A stretch of 64,000 nt of DNA. Origin: Tethya wilhelma. Taxonomy: Eukaryota > Porifera > Demospongiae > Tethyida > Tethyidae. The translations under genes were made by a program, and so were the position numbers. Of the stretch, positions 11,512-23,451 are shown one piece after another (positions within the stretch are counted from its first letter, which is position 1; each line of letters begins with the position of its first letter). The notes under the pieces were generated by a model that was not told where the DNA came from, searched no databases, and saw only the letters and a list, made by a program, of their open reading frames with translations. The stretch covers positions 11,238,295 through 11,302,294 of the forward strand of contig CAXIPT010000003.1 in NCBI GenBank assembly GCA_964030475.1. Reading direction: 5' to 3'.

Positions 11512-12684
11512 ATGGCAACTGAAGCTACTAATAAAAGCCACCATTCGGTGCTGTTCGTGTGCTGGGGCAACATTTGCAGGTCTCCAATAGCAGAGGCTGT
11601 CTTCAAGAAGCTCCTGATAGACAAAAACATTTCAGAGAGATGGACTGTTGACAGTGCAGCCACCGGTGAGTGGAACACCGGAGACCTTCCTGATTCCAGA
11701 GCCCTCAAGACTCTTCAGTGAGTGTATGTAAATTATAGATAAAGAAGCCGAAAATGTGAAATCTGTACTGTGCGATGTGGAGGTAGTCTAGCCTATATTA
11801 GCTACCTACCTGCTCTTGTGTCATGTTGACCATGTGAAAGTTTAATAGAACATTGCTTTGCGGCAGTGGATATTGCAACTTATGGATGCTATAGTATCCA
11901 CAGAATAAGCTATATAGAAATTTGGCCCTCACAAGATTCAGTAGACATGTAGATAATTTCCTGTCAAGACTGTAGTGGCTGCCAGCGAACAGATGTTTGA
12001 TTTGTTTTAAATGCATACTTGTATAGTCTTGGACTTCTTCTTCAGTCAAAAGTTGGAATACAATAACATGTTGAAAACATCCTCAGTGAGTGAATTAAGT
12101 GCATTCCTCATACATTCTATATGTTGTTAGGACTTAAAATTGGCCACATTTGCAGACCATTACGTAATGAACTTGCTTGGCATACACAAGCAAATTACTG
12201 AGTATGAAATTTAACCCATTTGGCCAACGTTTCACCAACTTACAAGTGGTTAAAATCTTTTTTTAAAAAAATTACTAAATCTTTCCACAAGTGAATATCC
12301 ATGCATGGAACATTCTTGTGCAATGTTAAGTATGTGTTGGTTTCCTAGCATGCCAACCATAATCATGACTGCTAATCCTTTCCATACAGTCTCCATAAAC
12401 TCACCAGTGAACACATTGCACGAACGGTCACTCAAGAGGACTTCAAGAATTTCGAACACATCATTTGTTTCGACCAAAAGAACATTCGCGACTTGAAAGA
12501 GATTGCCCCAAAGGACACAAAGATGGTTCTATTGGGGAGTTTTGACAGAGAACTCGATGAAATCGGAGGCATTATTGAAGATCCTTACTACTCCAGTGAT
12601 GCTGGAGCTTTTGAGGAAGTCTATCAGATCTGTGTGCGTGCATGTACAGCATTTTTACACTCAGTTGAATACGACTATGTTTAG
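11512..12684 (+). CDS. ACP1: Low-molecular-weight protein tyrosine phosphatase
   Basis: Two exons (11512-11720 and about 12391-12684) encode a cytosolic LMW-PTP, which removes phosphate from phosphotyrosine. The P-loop is at the N-terminus as in the family: [17 protein letters not shown] (CxxxxxRS, catalytic Cys and Arg). The second exon has [20 protein letters not shown] and [19 protein letters not shown], where the Asp of DPYY is the general acid. The splice joins RALKTLH to [12 protein letters not shown]. The first exon starts at ATG 11512 with [12 protein letters not shown]. Length (about 165 residues) is close to the usual 155-160. The family is certain. Confidence 0.95.
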
Positions 12685-12876
12685 ACTCCCAAAATTTGTT
12701 TTGTTCAATGTTGCTGTTTTATTCATTCACAAGAGATTCAGGATTATATTCATTGATGCCATATGCATAGTCATTACAGTAATGGGATAGTAATAGGCGG
12801 GGCAGCATTGGCGTTCTATCTATTTATCCGAAAGGCGCGCGCTACGTAGTATTTTATTGAAATTTTGAAAAAAAAA

Positions 12877-14460
12877 ATGGCAGAAGATATAGAGAATGAG
12901 CAACTCCCACAAGCAGAAAATGTGGAAGAGTTGTTCAATGAGGATCAAGGAGCAGCTATTGCTGAAGAGGAGGTGATTGCTAGAGAAGAAACAACCACAG
13001 AGACAGCTTTAGTAGAGCAAGAAAGCTGCTGCTTGTGGTCCATTTTGCAGTGGACACTCATAACTCTGTTGATAGTAGTGGCAATTTATCTCCTTTTCAA
13101 GCTCATCATATTCCTGAGGACTAGAAGACAGCTGAGAAAATGGCAGTTTCACTTGTTGCACTATCGACCAGTCATTGTCGGTTTTTTCCATCCCTATTGC
13201 AATGCCGGAGGGGGAGGGGAGAGGGTGCTGTGGCAGAGTGTGTGTGCACTCCAGAAACGTTACTCTTTTGTAAACTGTGTGGTGTACACAGGCAGGGAAC
13301 AAGACTCCGATCCTGGCAAAATTGTCAAAAAAGTCAAGCAACGTTTTGGTGTCGAATTACCCAGAGACGTCAAGTTTGTATATCTCAAAACACGTCCGCT
13401 AGTCGAAGCAAAATACTGGCCTCGGTTTACCCTCCTCGGTCAAAGCATCGGTTCGATATTTCTCGGTCTAGAAGCCCTTCTGAAGCTCGCTCCCCACGTC
13501 TACATAGACACAATGGGCTATGCATTCACAATGCCACTGTTTCGGTGGCTAGGAGGCAGCAAGACAGCCAGCTATGTCCACTATCCCGTGGTGAGTCGGG
13601 ACATGTTGGAGCAGGTGAGCAGTCAGGTCCAAGCACATAACAACGCCGGGATGATATCTCGAAGTTGGCTCCTCACAAAATTAAAGCTTGTCTACTATCG
13701 CTTGTTTGCAAAACTCTACGGTTTTGTCGGTAGACGTAGTGACATTGTGATGGTCAATTCAACTTGGACTCACGGGCACATCTCTAGCATTTGGGGCCCT
13801 AAAAAACTCTTCATCGTCTATCCCCCCTGCGATACAAGCACCTTCCAGAAACTACCGATGAAACGAAGCAACAAGGCCTTTCGTATCGTGTCCATCGGTC
13901 AGTTTCGTCCGGAGAAGAACCACAAGCTGCAGTTGGACATCCTCAAAGAGTTCCTCGAGTCACTTAACTCTCAAGAGCGGAGGAGCGTTCTCCTTGTCAT
14001 CATTGGTAGTTGCCGTGACATCGAAGACGAGAATCGTGCAGACGATTTGAAGCATTATGCCGAGTCCCTTGGTATTGCAGACCATGTCCAGTTCAGGATC
14101 AACGTGCCTTTCGGGGAGCTCAAGAATCAGCTCGGACAGGCAAACGTGGCACTGCACACAATGTGGAACGAACACTTTGGGATCGGACTTGTGGAGTGCA
14201 TGGCTGCCGGGTGTGTGATGATAGGACATGACTCCGGGGGACCTAAGATGGATATTGTTGTGAACTGGTGTGGACAGCCTACCGGTTTTCTTGCCGACAG
14301 TAAGGAGTCTTACTGCTCCTGTTTGATTGAGGCGCTTATGCAGCCCGAAGTGAGTAGGAGCTCCATGGTGACTGCTGCTCGTGACTCTGTGCAAGCCAAG
14401 TTCTCTGTCGAAGTGTTTGAAGCTTCGTTTTTGAGAGCTACAGAGCATCTTTTTGGTTAG
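12877..14460 (+). CDS. ALG11: ALG11 alpha-1,2-mannosyltransferase (intronless)
   Basis: A single exon of 527 residues encodes the ER enzyme that adds the fourth and fifth mannoses to the dolichol-linked N-glycan precursor on the cytosolic face, using GDP-mannose. There is an acidic N-terminal segment, one membrane helix (WTLITLLIVVAIYLLFKLIIF, about residues 60-80), the ALG11 signature HPYCNAGGGGERVLWQ, ASYVHYPVVSRDML, and a GT4 C-terminal half with RIVSIGQFRPEKNH and WNEHFGIGLVECMAAG (the EX7E region). The ATG at 12877 is the first in frame; upstream in-frame codons are not ATG. It starts 190 bp after the phosphatase stop, on the same strand. Lack of introns stands out among intron-rich neighbours. 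Confidence 0.97.
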   Translation: MAEDIENEQLPQAENVEELFNEDQGAAIAEEEVIAREETTTETALVEQESCCLWSILQWTLITLLIVVAIYLLFKLIIFLRTRRQLRKWQFHLLHYRPVIVGFFHPYCNAGGGGERVLWQSVCALQKRYSFVNCVVYTGREQDSDPGKIVKKVKQRFGVELPRDVKFVYLKTRPLVEAKYWPRFTLLGQSIGSIFLGLEALLKLAPHVYIDTMGYAFTMPLFRWLGGSKTASYVHYPVVSRDMLEQVSSQVQAHNNAGMISRSWLLTKLKLVYYRLFAKLYGFVGRRSDIVMVNSTWTHGHISSIWGPKKLFIVYPPCDTSTFQKLPMKRSNKAFRIVSIGQFRPEKNHKLQLDILKEFLESLNSQERRSVLLVIIGSCRDIEDENRADDLKHYAESLGIADHVQFRINVPFGELKNQLGQANVALHTMWNEHFGIGLVECMAAGCVMIGHDSGGPKMDIVVNWCGQPTGFLADSKESYCSCLIEALMQPEVSRSSMVTAARDSVQAKFSVEVFEASFLRATEHLFG

Positions 14461-14697
14461 GAGCTAGTGTTTTTCTTGTTTCTATGTTGGTAGAGGGTAG
14501 GATTATTATCATGAATATACATGAGGTATTGTATACGTGCATGCAATAAATTATAGCGGAAGTCACATGTGTGTATGAATACACTTGACCTTTACTTTAT
14601 TATCAGCCATTTTCAAGCGGGCCTTGTAGCGCTCTATTGTCGTAGAGCAGCTGTATTCTTTGTAGAACAAGCATCAGCTAGGCGTATTTGTAGCAGG

Positions 14698-15095
14698 ATG
14701 TCAGCTCCCGTTGTCCCACCGCCTCAGCAAGGCTACCAACAGGCTGCCTATCCTCCACCAGGCCAGCAACAGCAGGGAGGAGGAGGCTATCAGCAGCAGC
14801 CTCAAGGTGGCTATCAACAACAGCCTCAAAGTGGGTATCAGCAGCAACCTCAAGGTGGCTATCAGCAGCAGCAGCAGCCGGCTCCACCGCAGCAAGGTGG
14901 TAAGTTGAAAAGTTGGAGAGCTGGGTATCAAAATAGGGAGTCTGAGGGGGTAGGGTAGCCTGCTGTGTGATATGATGATAATTGGTGAAGCCTTTTTGTG
15001 AGGGAATCGTGAAAAAACAAGCTGTCTTTCATTGTTTTCTGAATTCCTACATATCTGAAAATGGCTAAAAATGAGCCTTGTTAAAGCATCTCCAT

Positions 15096-15154
<59 letters not shown>

Positions 15155-16068
15155 GGTAGTGCATCCAAGTACCAAGGGGAGGTGCCTACTGAGGATGTCC
15201 ACGAGAGCTCCTCCAATCAAGGACCGCCCACTGCCTCAGCTCCTGCCGTCACTGACATGGACCGTGTCTCTGGCTACGAGAATGTTGGCTTTGGAGGAGG
15301 TGTGTGTGTGTGTGTAGATCTCTGTGTATGATAATATTGTACATGTTAGTCTCATGACATGATGTTCATTATCTCAAAGACAATATTGCATAAATTATCA
15401 ATTAACTGTTACAATACCATTATACTAATCTCCAATTGTTAATATTCCTTTTTTTTTTTTCCCCTCCCCTCCCCTCTATGTTATCTGGTTGTGTTCTCCT
15501 GACTCATGGTGGTCAGTTGGTTCTTTCCACACCCAGTGTTTCTATATCCTGTTGTGGTTACCCATCCAGCCATGGGTTGCTGATATTGATTGTGTCTTGT
15601 GNCTCCTGCCGTCACTGACATGGACCGTGTCTCTGGCTACGAGAATGTTGGCTTTGGAGGAGGTGTGTGTGTGTGTGTAGATCTCTGTGTATGATAATAT
15701 TGTACATGTTAGTCTCATGACATGATGTTCATTATCTCAAAGACAATATTGCATAAATTATCAATTAACTGTTACAATACCATTATACTAATCTCCAATT
15801 GTTAATATTCCTTTTTTTTTTTTCCCCTCCCCTCCCCTCTATGTTATCTGGTTGTGTTCTCCTGACTCATGGTGGTCAGTTGGTTCTTTCCACACCCAGT
15901 GTTTCTATATCCTGTTGTGGTTACCCATCCAGCCATGGGTTGCTGATATTGATTGTGTCTTGTGACATCTGACATAGTCATTGCATTGATGTGTGTTTGG
16001 TGGGCTTTCCCTCCCCTAGCTAACCTGCTGCAGCTGTTCCACTCCACTACTCTTTGCCATCATGTCTG

Positions 16069-16119
<51 letters not shown>

Positions 16120-16395
16120 CACAGATAACTATGTTCCTCCTCCCACCTATGTGCAAGCCATGGCTCCTGACCCTCAAGAGTCTAGCACCATTCAGCCTGA
16201 GTGAGTACCTCCTTGCTCTAATATACCTGTAACTAATGTGGTGTGTGTTTTTTTGCAATCTCTAGTGAAACAATAAATCTTGTAAATTTGCTTTTGTGCA
16301 CGTATACAGTTTCCACGTGCAACGTCAGCAAACTAGGCCTAAGAGTGTGTGAATGGCTAAAACAATTATCTTCGTAGAATTTTTTTTTTTAAGTT

Positions 16396-16465
<70 letters not shown>

Positions 16466-17111
16466 ATCCCTACCATCTCTGAGGAGGATGCTCGTGCTGC
16501 TCTCTTACAGGAGGTCTCTAGTCACTGTTGCTATGGAAAAGGAGCTGTCAACAACTTGGTCTTCACCAACATGGTGCCTTCCAGCGCCTTCCACGTACGT
16601 CCTTCATTTGCACCAAAAATTAACCAATTTTGATTGCTACTACACATCTCTTGCATAATGCATACAAATGTTGTAGCTATTAATTTTACATACAGTAGTA
16701 TTACTTATAGTGGGTGTTTGTAATTTGTAAGGCATGTGTATTGCAAGCGGACAACCACTTAGCCTCGTATCCAGGCCACTCACTCACTTTAGTGTCTCAC
16801 TCTCAATTTGCTACGAGGCTAACAGACACTCACAATGACTTCCCTTGTCCCTACAGTACCAGTTGGAGACGTTCACTGAGGGCAGGACCACTTCCTGGGC
16901 CTATGAGCCATACACCGGTGAGTTCCACATCAATTATGTAGTCTTAATTAGAGGGGTCGTACCACTCTAACAATTCTTTATGCACGATCAAGCTTGATGG
17001 CTAGGTAACGAGAGTTGTTTGTTTTTATCTGTTTCAGAGCAGCAGTGTTGTTTGCTTGATTGCTGTACTCGTGGAAATATTGGCAGTGGATTGAATTTGG
17101 CAGTTTGGTAA
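14698..17111 (+). CDS. SSUH2-like protein, shortened
   Basis: Exons from ATG 14698: a Gln/Pro/Gly/Tyr-rich N-terminus with repeated GGYQQQPQ units (14698-14899), 15155-15300, about 16125-16200, 16464-16593 (ISEEDARAALLQEVSSHCCY) and 16858-16919 (YQLETFTEGRTTSWAYEPYT). The last two match the conserved start of vertebrate SSUH2 (EEVAREALL..., CCY, RLETFSE). In the family a DnaJ-type CxxCxGxG zinc-binding region follows; here I find none. The only in-phase continuation is 17038-17111, encoding EQQCCLLDCCTRGNIGSG... and a TAA. Either this is a truncated paralogue with a short Cys-rich tail, or 3' exons are lost from the assembly. Three of its introns end in (CT)n tracts. Function unknown. Confidence 0.6.
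15100..15152. repeat. (CT)n microsatellite abutting acceptor, SSUH2-like intron 1
   Basis: A pure CT run ends in CCAG directly before the second coding exon. Similar tracts end the introns at 16072-16124 and 16398-16464 in the same gene. Confidence 0.9.
15602..15964 (+). repeat. Exact 361-363 bp direct duplication after an N, SSUH2-like gene
   Basis: 15603-15963 repeats 15240-15600 without visible change at an offset of 363 bases, restating the end of exon 2 (DMDRVSGYENVGFGG) and its intron. The junction is the N at 15602. This matches the GST case and is most likely an unmerged contig overlap, not biology. A gene model that uses both copies would wrongly duplicate part of the exon. Confidence 0.9.
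16072..16464. repeat. Two (CT)n tracts flanking an SSUH2-like exon
   Basis: CT runs at about 16072-16116 and 16398-16464 each form the 3' end of an intron (acceptors CCACAG and TCAG). Between them is the exon with NYVPPPTYVQAMAPDPQ. Confidence 0.85.
16759..16822. mobile_element. Short fold-back element, TTAGCCTCGTA termini
   Basis: A 64-bp element has perfect 11-bp inverted ends (TTAGCCTCGTA ... TACGAGGCTAA). It lies in an SSUH2-like intron. The termini match a family seen repeatedly in this window (32726-32818; single ends near 2090, 18850, 28950, 29080 and 38510), probably non-autonomous MITEs. Confidence 0.6.
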
Positions 17112-17294
17112 TCGGCTCGGAAATTGTCCATTAGTATAATTACAAAATGTTTTCTCCACTATCACAATACATTACGCAAGAAATTGCCAAATATTTCTTG
17201 TGAGTAGCTTGACAACTGTAAGATCGCCAGATTAAAATACTTGCCAATATTTCTACTTATGTACAATTGGTATACCCACTGCACGCATACATGC

Positions 17295-17305
17295 ACACAC
17301 ACACA

Positions 17306-17344
<39 letters not shown>
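17295..17344. repeat. (CA)n microsatellite ending in the acceptor of the first GPCR exon
   Basis: A CA run with a short interruption ends CACAG directly before the exon at 17345. Confidence 0.9.
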
Positions 17345-17345
<1 letters not shown>

Positions 17346-20202
17346 CCATCAGTAAAAGCAGCAGAATTGTTGGAGGAGTTCATAGAGAGAGAATCAGAGG
17401 AGGATACTGAAGTGGACGAGGCGGTCATTGTCTACCTACTGGGCAACATCTTCATGAATACCAGCGCCGTTTCCAACATCACTGACCCTGAGTTCAATGA
17501 GGTACGTTGCTATGAAACAATCAAAGATCTCGATTTCCTGCTCTTTTCAGAATTGAGTTCCTCATATGTGATTTAAAGTTTATGCCAGTCTTTCAATAAT
17601 CATTACTGCTCTTGTCATCATAGTTCTACTTTATCTCACTCTCTCTCTCATCCAGGCCATCGTTGAAATAGCCAGTGGTGTGTTGAAGAGGACCAATCCA
17701 GATGATAATAACAGGGTTAGTGACTCGGCTGTTTATAATTACGTGCAGATGTGTTTGAAGTCAGTCAACCTTCAAATGACCAATAATATTAATTAAGTTA
17801 ATACACATTATGATATTTTAAAATAATTTTGCAATTAATAATAAAAATTTAATAATATGCTCATATTAATTTTTTTCTCACGTACATAATATAGACTGTT
17901 GCTTTGTTCACCATCACTGGAAGTACGTTGCTACGGCAACTAGACAACTTTGCTCTGAATGTCTTTGATAATGTTGATCCCATCCAGGCGGATATGATTG
18001 GTGAGCTAATGCAATTACTGGCTACCACACCCTCATGAATAATCAATGATTGTAGACACCATTGTGACCAGAATTAATTACAAACAGTCCACGAATTCCA
18101 GTAATTATACATAGACAAAGCAATGCTCATACCCTCACACCCTCACACCCTCACACATGCACCTTCACATCACACATACACTCACACCCTCTCCCTTCAC
18201 AGAACACCACGTGTTTGAAAACGAAGAAGATGAAGAAGACACCGGAGGTCTCGATGACATGATATCGCTAATAGATGTCCAGGGGGCACAGATCTCGGTC
18301 CCTCGACAACTGCTCGGGATGTTTGGGGGTCAAATGAAAATAAGAGTGGGGTCGTTCTTCTATCAGAACATGAGTGGACTCCTGCCAGAGACACTGGAGG
18401 ACCGAGATGAAGATGAGTGAGTTGAGGGGTAGCAAAAAATATCTATTAATTTTCCATTTCCCACAAGAATGTGGTGGATCAGTAAATCCTGGAAAGTCAT
18501 AATTTGTTAGAATGCAATTGTATAACTTCATTCAGTGACCAAGGCTTCTTGTAATCGATTGAATGTTTGTATTGTTGCACTCCAAATTAAACAAGCCATT
18601 TAACTTCTTCTCTTAATAAATTTCCTCAGTATCGTATTTAGCTGTTAGAATGTGAGCATGCCATTGTTTTCTTTCGCCCATTCCAGCACTCAACTAGCGT
18701 CTCCCGTCATCTCAACAATCCTGCAGTGTGACGATGAGCCAGGAGGGAGGTGTCCCACGGAGGACCTGGTGGACCTCGATCAGCCCATCAGGATCACCAT
18801 CCCCCACACTGCAGCCATTAAGGTACGAGAGCAGTAGACTTTGAGTAGCCTCATACGTATCCAGGCTATAGCGCCATTCCCAGGCTTCTTCTGCATGAAT
18901 AGTTTCTCTAAATAGTCACAAATATTATACTTTCTTTCGAAGAAATATTTACAGAAAATATTCGTGATGTAGGAGCCTGGAAATTTTCACTTTCTCCCAT
19001 TCCTGTCCATGAGTGAAGGGTCAAAGGGAGAGCCTGGGAATGATGTGCCCTGAGTATGTAATATCGAATAATTTGCACACACATGCACACACTTGCTTAC
19101 ATCTATGCAGAAAAGGATAGCAGCAAGCAACAGTACGCAAATAACCTGTGTATTTTGGAAGTTTTTTGAAAGGTACAAATAATTATGAAAGCCAAACTTG
19201 CATGCGTTAATACAATGTGTGGCCACAATTAAAAAAAAAATCAAATATATTACATACAGCAGTATTAAATCACGGTTTGGGTCTTGATCTTGGCAATGCT
19301 GTACTAAACGCACGTGTCTAGTTCTGCTTTAAAAATGCTCAAAGGAATACCAAAGTGTTTGAATAACAAAAAAATTACACCCAAAAATTGTAGCGGCCCT
19401 TGTATTTCTGTTTAATTGCACAAACATCCACTTATGCATGTAAGGACCATTTCGGCCACAGGGTGTAACAACAGAAGAATATCTGTTCTTTTTCTTGTCT
19501 CAAGACCAGACACAACCCATACTAGTAGAGACATGCTAAACAGCTGTAGTGATGCTTGATATAATATACAATGTAGGTAGTACTGTAGTTCAATGCAATG
19601 CACTTGAACTTGCTTACAAGGGTCTAAGACCTCCTAAAATGGACAATGTTTAGTTACTAACTCTTCCTGCACTGGTTCCAAATCATATTATTATTATATA
19701 AAGTGAGGTTACAGTAACATATTTTCAATGTGTCCAGTTTTGTTCTGTATAAGGCATATATGGAGTGATGACCATTGTGACTCATATTGACTGCCTATGA
19801 CTCAATGTTCTGATTCAATCATCAAGAGAACCTCCTAGTCAATAGAAGAACTATAAAATGACCTAGCTGTTAAACTTTAGCCTGTAAACACAACAATAGC
19901 TGCAGAGTAGTCTGGTTGCTAGGCTCTGGGCCACTGTACATTGAGGAATGCTTCCTGTAGTCCTAGAGTACAATGACTGTGGTTCACCAGGGCACCATAA
20001 ACCTTAGATAAACAAGTGTTGTGTCCTTATACTGCTGTGAATTGTTGTTGTATAATAGTTTCTGTGGTCTGTCTGTGGCAGGCAAACATAGGAATACAAG
20101 GAAATGAATTTTTGTTGTTTTAGATCTCTATGTTTGGTAAAGTATAAGTTTACATGACACTATGGAATATGACTTGAGAAAAGCCACACACTTACACACT
20201 CA

Positions 20203-20248
<46 letters not shown>

Positions 20249-20819
20249 ATCACACACTCACAGAGATGCACCAGGCAGTATCCTAAGCTCAGGGAACTGG
20301 TCCACCACCGGCTGCACAAGAAACGACAGCCTCTCCGATGACACTGTCACAGTGTGTGACTGCAACCATCTCACACACTTTGCCATCCTCCTCAGTGCCA
20401 CAGGAACTAGCTTCAGCTCTGGCGTTACTCTGTCCCTGGAGATCATCGGCTATGTTGGAGTGGGTGTGTCGCTCATTGCTATGATAGCTACGATACTTGT
20501 CTTCATCTTTTTCAAGTAAGCATTACAATAATATTATAATAATAATTCTTGGTTTACTTTCAAAGTATATAGACATTGTGGACAAACATGCAGTTAGGTG
20601 TTTGGCCTGAAACCTTGTTCAGTCTAGATGCATGTTCAGATAGAGAGTTGTTTTTCTTTCTATTTGTTTGAAAGATAAATAAAGAGCCTTATAACTTTTA
20701 TGTCACATTTAGTGACATGGAGAAAAACTTGTAACAGGATTCAAACTCTTTACATCAAACGAACACACTATTTAACTACAGAGAATGGTCTTGTAAATTT
20801 GCACAAAAATACACACACA

Positions 20820-20862
<43 letters not shown>

Positions 20863-23105
20863 CTCTATGGAGTATGCGTTCCTACATTCACATCAACCTC
20901 TGCGTCAACCTCATCATTGTACAAATCATATTCGTGGCTGGAATTGAGCCACGCCTCAACTCCAATGACCCATCCTCCTCAGTGCCTGTCAGTTGTCAGG
21001 TGGTGGCCGTACTGCTCCATTACTTCTTCTTGGTGGGTTTCATGTGGATGCTGATGGAGGGGGTGGTGCTCTACGTGGTGCTGGTGAGGGTCTTTGTGAA
21101 GTACAAGAAGAGATATCTCTTTGTGTTCACACTCCTTAGCTACGGTAGGTGGAGTGAGTTTGTTAAATGCATGAGTGAAATTTAATGAACCTACACTTCC
21201 TAGGTTTTTTGCTAATCTGTATTATTACATGCATAGCTTTCTCATGCTGGTTGTACATATATATGTACACACTGTATAGTGTCGATCTCTTAGCAGTTTT
21301 ACATACGAGTTGATATATGTATGCATAAAATTATTACATTTATGATCTTCCTTTTCGCTTCTACCGATCCCTGTAAAGTGGATAGGGTGGGGAAGGTGGC
21401 TCATTACTCTTGTAACCAATGACATCAACCTTTCAGATCGACAATCTAACTTGCAGTACTGCTCTCGTTCCCAGGATATAGCCAAACACCTTTCAGTGCT
21501 GGGCAGGCATTAGCAACTGGTAGCTGACCGCAGCGGACGTGCCTTAAGATTTTTTGCTTCTTAGATACCTAGCTGACACTCAACTTCCATGCACTATGTT
21601 GTATGTCATGGCTGTATTGCCCATATTTGTCTGCATGTGTAATTCATGTGTTAGTATGCATGCTTCCATACTATAGGCGGCAGTTTGGCTAGCAGGCTAC
21701 ACCATGCAGTTGTTTCCCAACAGTGACTGTTGTAATGTGCATCTTACCCTACATGTGTTGCTATGGTGACTACATTGTAGTGCATCACTTAAAGGAACTG
21801 ATCGATGGCATTGTAATGAAACAAGCAACAGTCAATTCACATGTTAGACTAGATAAATAGGAGCTGGTGCCACCTGTTAAAATTTTAATGGACTTCAGCC
21901 ATAGATAACAGGATTGGTGACTTCTCACGTGAGCAGAACATCAAATACCAACTCTGCGTATCACCCTTTATTGTGCATGCAAGTATAGCTGCCACTTTTA
22001 TCACAAAAACACTGAGCTGCCTTGATGTTTGAAGTAGATTTTCTACCTATGCTTCAGCCTTGATTTTGCAGAATAATTATTTCTACCATTTATTGCACAT
22101 ACATACATACACTTGATTGCTGCAGGTTTGCCACTGCTCTACATGGGTGCCTTGACTCTACCTCTGGGATTTGCACTGTCTGGTGTCTCTGGATACGGCT
22201 ATGAGACTGCGTGAGTGGATGTTAATTGAGATCATATGGTGCACATGTGGTCAGTGTCAAGCTTTGCACTCCATTATGGTAGTCATGACTACAAACAGCC
22301 TGATGGATGCCTAATATGCATACCATGTTGTCTTGTATGCATATAATATTAAATGTAACAATGATTATTATATATACATGTTATTACATAGCATTATAGA
22401 TAATTAGCTGTGAGTGTATGTCAATCTGTGCTGATGAGCAGAGACACGTGTCTTATTTGATTGTGCCTTTAGGTAGTGTGTTGAATTGTTTATGGTAATG
22501 GATGCAAGTCCTCTCATTTGTAAGGCTATTAGCAGAGATGTAGTGTCATAGCTTTTGTGGAATAGCAGCACGTAGGACTGTACTAGCCTAGAGCACCAGG
22601 AAACAATTGCTTTAAAAATCCCTTATTTGCTGAGGGACTGTAAATTTAATAGTTATTATAGGGGTACGGTGGATACATAATTATAATGAACACACACACA
22701 CACACACACATACATTTGTTCTTGCAGGTGCTTTCTCAATCCTGCCACCAAGTTCATCTGGGCGTTCATCGCTCCAGTGATAGTGATCATTCTTGTCAAC
22801 ATTGGTTTCTTCATCATGGCAATGACCATCATGTTCAGACACCAGAAGAGGCAGACCAACAAGAGCACGATAAAGAACGTCAGGTTAGGAGGTGCATGCA
22901 TGCATGATGGAGTGGTTTTGTATAGTACACAACCTAAAGCTACATTATCAGAGCTAGCATGTTTCACTGCAATTTTAGGTATGTTGTCAAAATTTACAGA
23001 AATGTTATCAGTTTTTTTTTTGAGGACAAAATATACAAAAGTGCATGATAGAACTAGCTTTACAAGGATGAACATACTCTCTCACTATAGCATCAAGCTC
23101 TTTAC

Positions 23106-23158
<53 letters not shown>

Positions 23159-23450
23159 ACACACACACATCCCTCACTGTAGACATTGGCTCAAAGCATC
23201 CATCTCTCTCCTGGTGGTCATGGGTATCACGTGGATCTTGGGGGTCCTGGTCCTCAACGTGGACGCCCTCTTGCCAGTGGCCTACATCTTCACGATCCTC
23301 GTGGCCTTCCAAGGTGTCTTCATCTTTATCCTCTTTGTTCTTTTCTCGGAGCAAGTGCAAGACGCAAGGAGAAAATGGTGGAAGTCAAAGGTCGCAGAAT
23401 CGGAGTTCCTCAGTCGACACTTTGGAGAGAATGTTGGTTCAACCAAGATG
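17345..23450 (+). CDS. Adhesion GPCR (GAIN domain, GPS, 7TM); N- and C-termini not found
   Basis: Exons: 17345-17501, about 17656-17715, 17895-18001, 18203-18418, 18686-18822, 19111-19171, about 20264-20516, 20860-21144, 22126-22211, 22728-22884, 23183-23450. The first six are GAIN-like; the small exon at 19111 has TQITCVFWKFFER, the CxFW typical just before the GPS. The GPS exon has GNWSTTGC and CDCNHLTHFAILLS, where autocleavage in the family falls between Leu and Thr of HLT. Seven hydrophobic helices follow: EIIGYVGVGVSLIAMIATI; INLCVNLIIVQIIF; HYFFLVGFMWMLMEGVVLY; the 22126, 22728 and 23183 exons supply the rest (WILGVLVLN is typical of helix 6). The exon at 23450 ends at a donor after ENVGSTKM, so more tail should follow. 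No signal peptide or adhesion module was found before 17345. Confidence 0.88.
18128..18198. repeat. Minisatellite of CCCTCACA-type units
   Basis: Short tandem units (ACCCTCACAC) lie in a GPCR intron, ending near the acceptor of the exon at 18203. Related arrays occur at 33230-33345 and 35450-35575. Confidence 0.7.
19172..20263. other. 1.1-kb GPCR intron
   Basis: I found no exon or element here. The intron ends in a (CA)n run at about 20205-20246, just before the GPS exon. Confidence 0.6.
20806..20859. repeat. (CA)n microsatellite abutting GPCR acceptor
   Basis: A CA run ends ACACAG at the start of the exon encoding helices 2-3 (20860). Confidence 0.9.
21186..22125. other. GPCR intron without recognised features
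   Basis: About 0.9 kb of AT-rich single-copy sequence separates the helix 2-4 exon from the exon at 22126. I see no coding or repeat structure. Confidence 0.6.
23107..23170. repeat. (CA)n microsatellite, GPCR intron
   Basis: A CA run with one TA interruption lies just before the last recognised GPCR exon (acceptor CTCACTGTAG). Confidence 0.9.
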
Positions 23451-23451
23451 G

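Noticed and set aside
13009..14448. Long open frames overlapping ALG11 on the other strand or frame
   Set aside because: Shadows of the strongly conserved ALG11 frame with no family resemblance.
16859..17580. Fusion of the SSUH2-like gene with the adhesion GPCR
   Set aside because: The donor at 16919 leaves phase 1, while the first GPCR exon at 17345 reads in phase 0; the frames do not join.
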